Shown piece after piece: positions 63,337 through 64,000 of a DNA stretch of 64,000 nt; the first letter of the stretch is position 1, and each line of letters starts with the position of its first letter. The translations under genes were made by a program, and so were the position numbers. The notes beneath the pieces were generated by a model that was not told the origin of the DNA, made no database searches, and was given only the letters and a program-made list of their open reading frames with translations. The DNA lies in contig NZ_CM002917.1 in NCBI RefSeq assembly GCF_000154705.2, positions 1,444,461 to 1,508,460 of the forward strand, written 5' to 3'. Origin of the DNA: Hoeflea phototrophica DFL-43 (GTDB taxonomy: Bacteria > Pseudomonadota > Alphaproteobacteria > Rhizobiales > Rhizobiaceae).

Positions 63337-64000
63337 TCACCGTCTGCGCGGCATCCGGAATGGCAGCATCGCCTTGACGACCGGCGAGGCGAAACGGTCG
63401 CCTGAAAGGCTTTCATGCATCAACTCGATGTCTTCACCCAGCAGCCGGGTGGCCATGATCGAGCGGGTGTAGAACGGCCCGTCCTCAAGCGTCCGCACAA
63501 CCCGGGCCGTGGCTTCGGAACCCTGATCGTGATGGCCTGAGCGCGGCACGCCCCAGAAACCCTTGGAAAGCGCCGTCTTCTCCGGCATCTCGAACGGGTG
63601 TACGGCCCCGTCGCGGCTGATCCGCAGTGCGATCTGGCCATGCCCGCCATCCTTGCGGATCGCGTCATAGAGGATCACCGCATCGCCATCGGGCGTTAAG
63701 CCACGCGCCCAGTCCCAGAGCTTGAAGCCTTCCTCCAGCGGTTCGGTGCCCCAGTTGCTGTCCATGTAGCCATGGCCGGACCACCCTTCAGCCCCGGTCT
63801 CCATTTCAAGCCTGATCCGGCCGATGGGCGAGACCGGCCACCAGCGGTGCCGGCCGTCCTGATCGATATCGAAAACCTGCGGGGTCACGGCGTCAGGGGA
63901 AAACCGGATGGTTCCCTTGATCCGTCTGGGCAGCAAGTGCGCCGGCGGACGGGGAACCGAGATCTCGTCAAAATCGACGATGATGTCGGAACCATCGCGG
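63337..64000 (-). CDS. crtC: Hydroxyneurosporene synthase / carotenoid 1,2-hydratase (partial, N-terminus beyond right edge)
   Basis: The C-terminal ~220 residues are visible; the reading frame stays open to the window edge (DIIVDFDEISVPRPP upstream). Recognisable CrtC segments are HRWWPVSPIGRIRLEM, HGYMDSNWGTEPLEEGF and WDWARGL, the last containing the conserved acidic and aromatic residues. It hydrates neurosporene or lycopene on the way to spheroidene or spirilloxanthin. It is convergent with crtIB. Confidence 0.93.
   Translation of the reverse strand, partial: RDGSDIIVDFDEISVPRPPAHLLPRRIKGTIRFSPDAVTPQVFDIDQDGRHRWWPVSPIGRIRLEMETGAEGWSGHGYMDSNWGTEPLEEGFKLWDWARGLTPDGDAVILYDAIRKDGGHGQIALRISRDGAVHPFEMPEKTALSKGFWGVPRSGHHDQGSEATARVVRTLEDGPFYTRSIMATRLLGEDIELMHESLSGDRFASPVVKAMLPFRMPRRR

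Noticed and set aside
62223..63416. 397-codon minus-strand frame over crtB and the crtC end
   Set aside because: It overlaps three supported genes and has no family features.
1..64000. CRISPR arrays, insertion sequences, prophage genes
   Set aside because: No direct-repeat arrays, transposases, integrases or phage structural genes were found on reading the window.

Overview
This is a high-GC alphaproteobacterial chromosome segment. It carries the edge of a bacteriochlorophyll a photosynthesis gene cluster (LH2 genes, dxs, bchIDO, crtIB, crtC) among genes typical of Rhizobiales (uronic-acid polysaccharide synthesis, MurG-like glycosyltransferases, class III nucleotidyl cyclases, FnrN/FnrL). 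The best guess is a marine aerobic anoxygenic phototroph of the Hoeflea type. That placement comes from gene content and protein recognition, not from a database search. No rRNA, CRISPR array, insertion sequence or phage was seen.

Layout. (1) 1-15.7 kb is mostly housekeeping: an ABC efflux pair cut by the left edge, the oxygen sensor fnrN/fnrL with a perfect FNR box in the shared promoter, a GMC oxidoreductase, mog, recQ, an RND efflux pair, two tandem GT2-like glycosyltransferases, and a D-threonine-aldolase/BhcC-like PLP enzyme. A tRNA-Pro(CGG) gene follows. (2) 16-45 kb is an unusual island in which cyclic-nucleotide signalling genes are interleaved with polysaccharide genes. It has two class III cyclases, a DUF3095 cyclase-like protein, a single-domain cNMP-binding protein, a calcineurin-type phosphoesterase and an MBL-fold hydrolase. 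Around them lie a UDP-glucuronate epimerase, UDP-glucose dehydrogenase, a second UDP-sugar dehydrogenase, four glycosyltransferases, a NodB-like deacetylase, a secreted polysaccharide lyase, a split oligopeptide-type ABC importer, and a 905-residue ABC exporter whose ATPase motifs are all degenerate. (3) 45-50 kb holds a LysR regulator, a 54-residue ORF, an MscS channel and a gene-free stretch full of stem-loops. (4) 50-64 kb is the photosynthesis region.

How it fits together. Ugd plus the epimerase would give UDP-glucuronate and UDP-galacturonate, and the second dehydrogenase a UDP-HexNAcA. The glycosyltransferases, deacetylase and lyase would build and trim an acidic polysaccharide. The cyclases, cNMP-binding protein and phosphoesterases look like a local second-messenger circuit tied to that export, with the cNMP-binding gene directly behind the ATPase-dead exporter. 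This is my main candidate for an undescribed system, and it is an inference from gene neighbourhood.

In the photosynthesis part, the pucBA promoter and the dxs/bchI divergent promoter each carry tandem TGT-N12-ACA PpsR/CrtJ sites, read directly in the sequence. FnrN/FnrL and a B12-binding PpaA/AerR-like protein provide further oxygen and light inputs. The LH2 alpha chain has Phe44-Leu45 in place of Tyr-Trp, the signature of blue-shifted B800-820 antennae, and an extra ~64-residue C-terminal tail.
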